Assembly: GCA_017935525.1 (NCBI GenBank)
Contig: JAGBHJ010000224.1
Span: 1 to 15,780, forward strand
Length of the DNA stretch: 15,780 nucleotides
Direction of reading: 5' to 3'
Origin: Clostridia bacterium
Lineage (GTDB): Bacteria > Bacillota > Clostridia > HGM11327
Positions 15,598 to 15,780 of this stretch are shown here, in pieces. Each line of letters opens with the position of its first letter. Position 1 is the stretch's first letter. The notes beneath the pieces were generated by a model that was given only the letters and a program-made list of their open reading frames with translations, was not told the origin of the DNA and did no database searches. The position numbers and the translations under genes are program-made.

Positions 15598-15762
15598 ATT
15601 CGCCTGCAGCGAGTTATATTGCTTCGCAGTTATATTTGGACTTCGTCCAAGTGATATTTGCTTTGCAAGTTTGGAAGGCGAATGGAATATCACTAAGTCC
15701 AACGGACTTAATATCACTTTCGCAAAGCGAAAATATCACGCTGACGAACGTCAGTATATCAC
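15598..15762. repeat. Modular hairpin-chain repeat with 7-base linkers
   Basis: Small hairpins are joined by a fixed heptamer. On the left, GTTATAT (15613, 15629) and GTGATAT (15651) alternate with tgc-ttc-gca, ttggac-ttc-gtccaa and ttgc-ttt-gcaa. On the right, ATATCAC occurs at 15687, 15711, 15733 and 15756, alternating with taagtcc-aac-ggactta, tttcgc-aaa-gcgaaa and ctgac-gaac-gtcag. ATATCAC is the reverse complement of GTGATAT, so the two arms are inverted copies of one pattern. An attcgcc/ggcgaat pair (15598-15604 with 15677-15683) encloses the left arm. No plausible ORF is present. I recall similar chains in gut Firmicutes, sometimes mis-annotated as small proteins. Confidence 0.8.
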
Positions 15763-15780
15763 TAAAAACTATCAGGAAGT

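Noticed and set aside
15490..15717. Minus-strand open frame of 75 codons at the window end
   Set aside because: It runs through the hairpin-chain repeat, has no ribosome-binding site, and resembles spurious proteins often called from such repeats.
15680..15765. CRISPR array suggested by the 22-24 base spacing of ATATCAC
   Set aside because: The repeated unit is only seven bases and each spacer is self-palindromic, unlike CRISPR repeats or phage-derived spacers; no cas genes are near.

Overview
The window looks like chromosomal DNA from a Gram-positive gut anaerobe of the class Clostridia (Oscillospiraceae/Ruminococcaceae-like). The reasons are strong AGGAGG ribosome-binding sites, consensus sigma-A promoters with 17-base spacers, the Firmicutes-type order 7TM-HD phosphodiesterase - ybeY - era - recO, and short palindromic repeats of a kind I remember from gut Firmicutes. 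The lineage call is an inference; I could not run a search.

Bases 1-9475 are an accessory metabolic region. It opens with a 5'-truncated PHP-domain metallohydrolase gene followed by a second, complete and clearly homologous copy. A small hairpin then separates these from a metallo-beta-lactamase-fold hydrolase and a cytidine-deaminase family gene. A bidirectional terminator (about 2799-2835) closes this set against a minus-strand gene for an intracellular right-handed beta-helix protein. That gene diverges, through two well-formed promoters at 4304-4383, from a plus-strand carbohydrate block: a large GH106-like glycoside hydrolase split by a one-base frameshift near 5926, then two tandem SGNH/GDSL esterase paralogs. 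None of the complete proteins here has a signal peptide. I infer that the block handles imported plant-type, perhaps rhamnose-containing and acylated, oligosaccharides inside the cell: esterases remove acyl groups, the GH cleaves glycosides, and the beta-helix protein acts on or binds polysaccharide.

Bases 9476-9890 hold no gene. They contain a repeat remnant, a 14-bp terminator hairpin, a compound palindromic repeat and a consensus promoter for the next operon.

Bases 9891-14238 are a tightly coupled housekeeping operon: a PgpH-type cyclic-di-AMP phosphodiesterase, ybeY (16S rRNA processing), era (30S assembly GTPase) and recO (recombination mediator), with overlaps of 8, 8 and 4 bases. The cdd and dgkA genes that lie between ybeY and era in Bacillus are absent; a cdd-family gene sits about 10 kb upstream instead.

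Bases 14239-15442 are the classic rpsF-ssb-rpsR operon (S6, SSB, S18), with its own promoter, a structured leader containing mutually exclusive hairpins, and a terminal hairpin.

Bases 15443-15780 are non-coding and contain the most unusual sequence in the window: a chain of small hairpins joined by a 7-base linker. The linker reads GTTATAT/GTGATAT on the left and ATATCAC on the right, so a modular inverted repeat runs to the window edge.

The best targets for follow-up are this hairpin chain, the GH frameshift, the altered catalytic motif in the second SGNH esterase, and the alternative structures in the rpsF leader. I see no clear sign of a wholly new multi-gene system.
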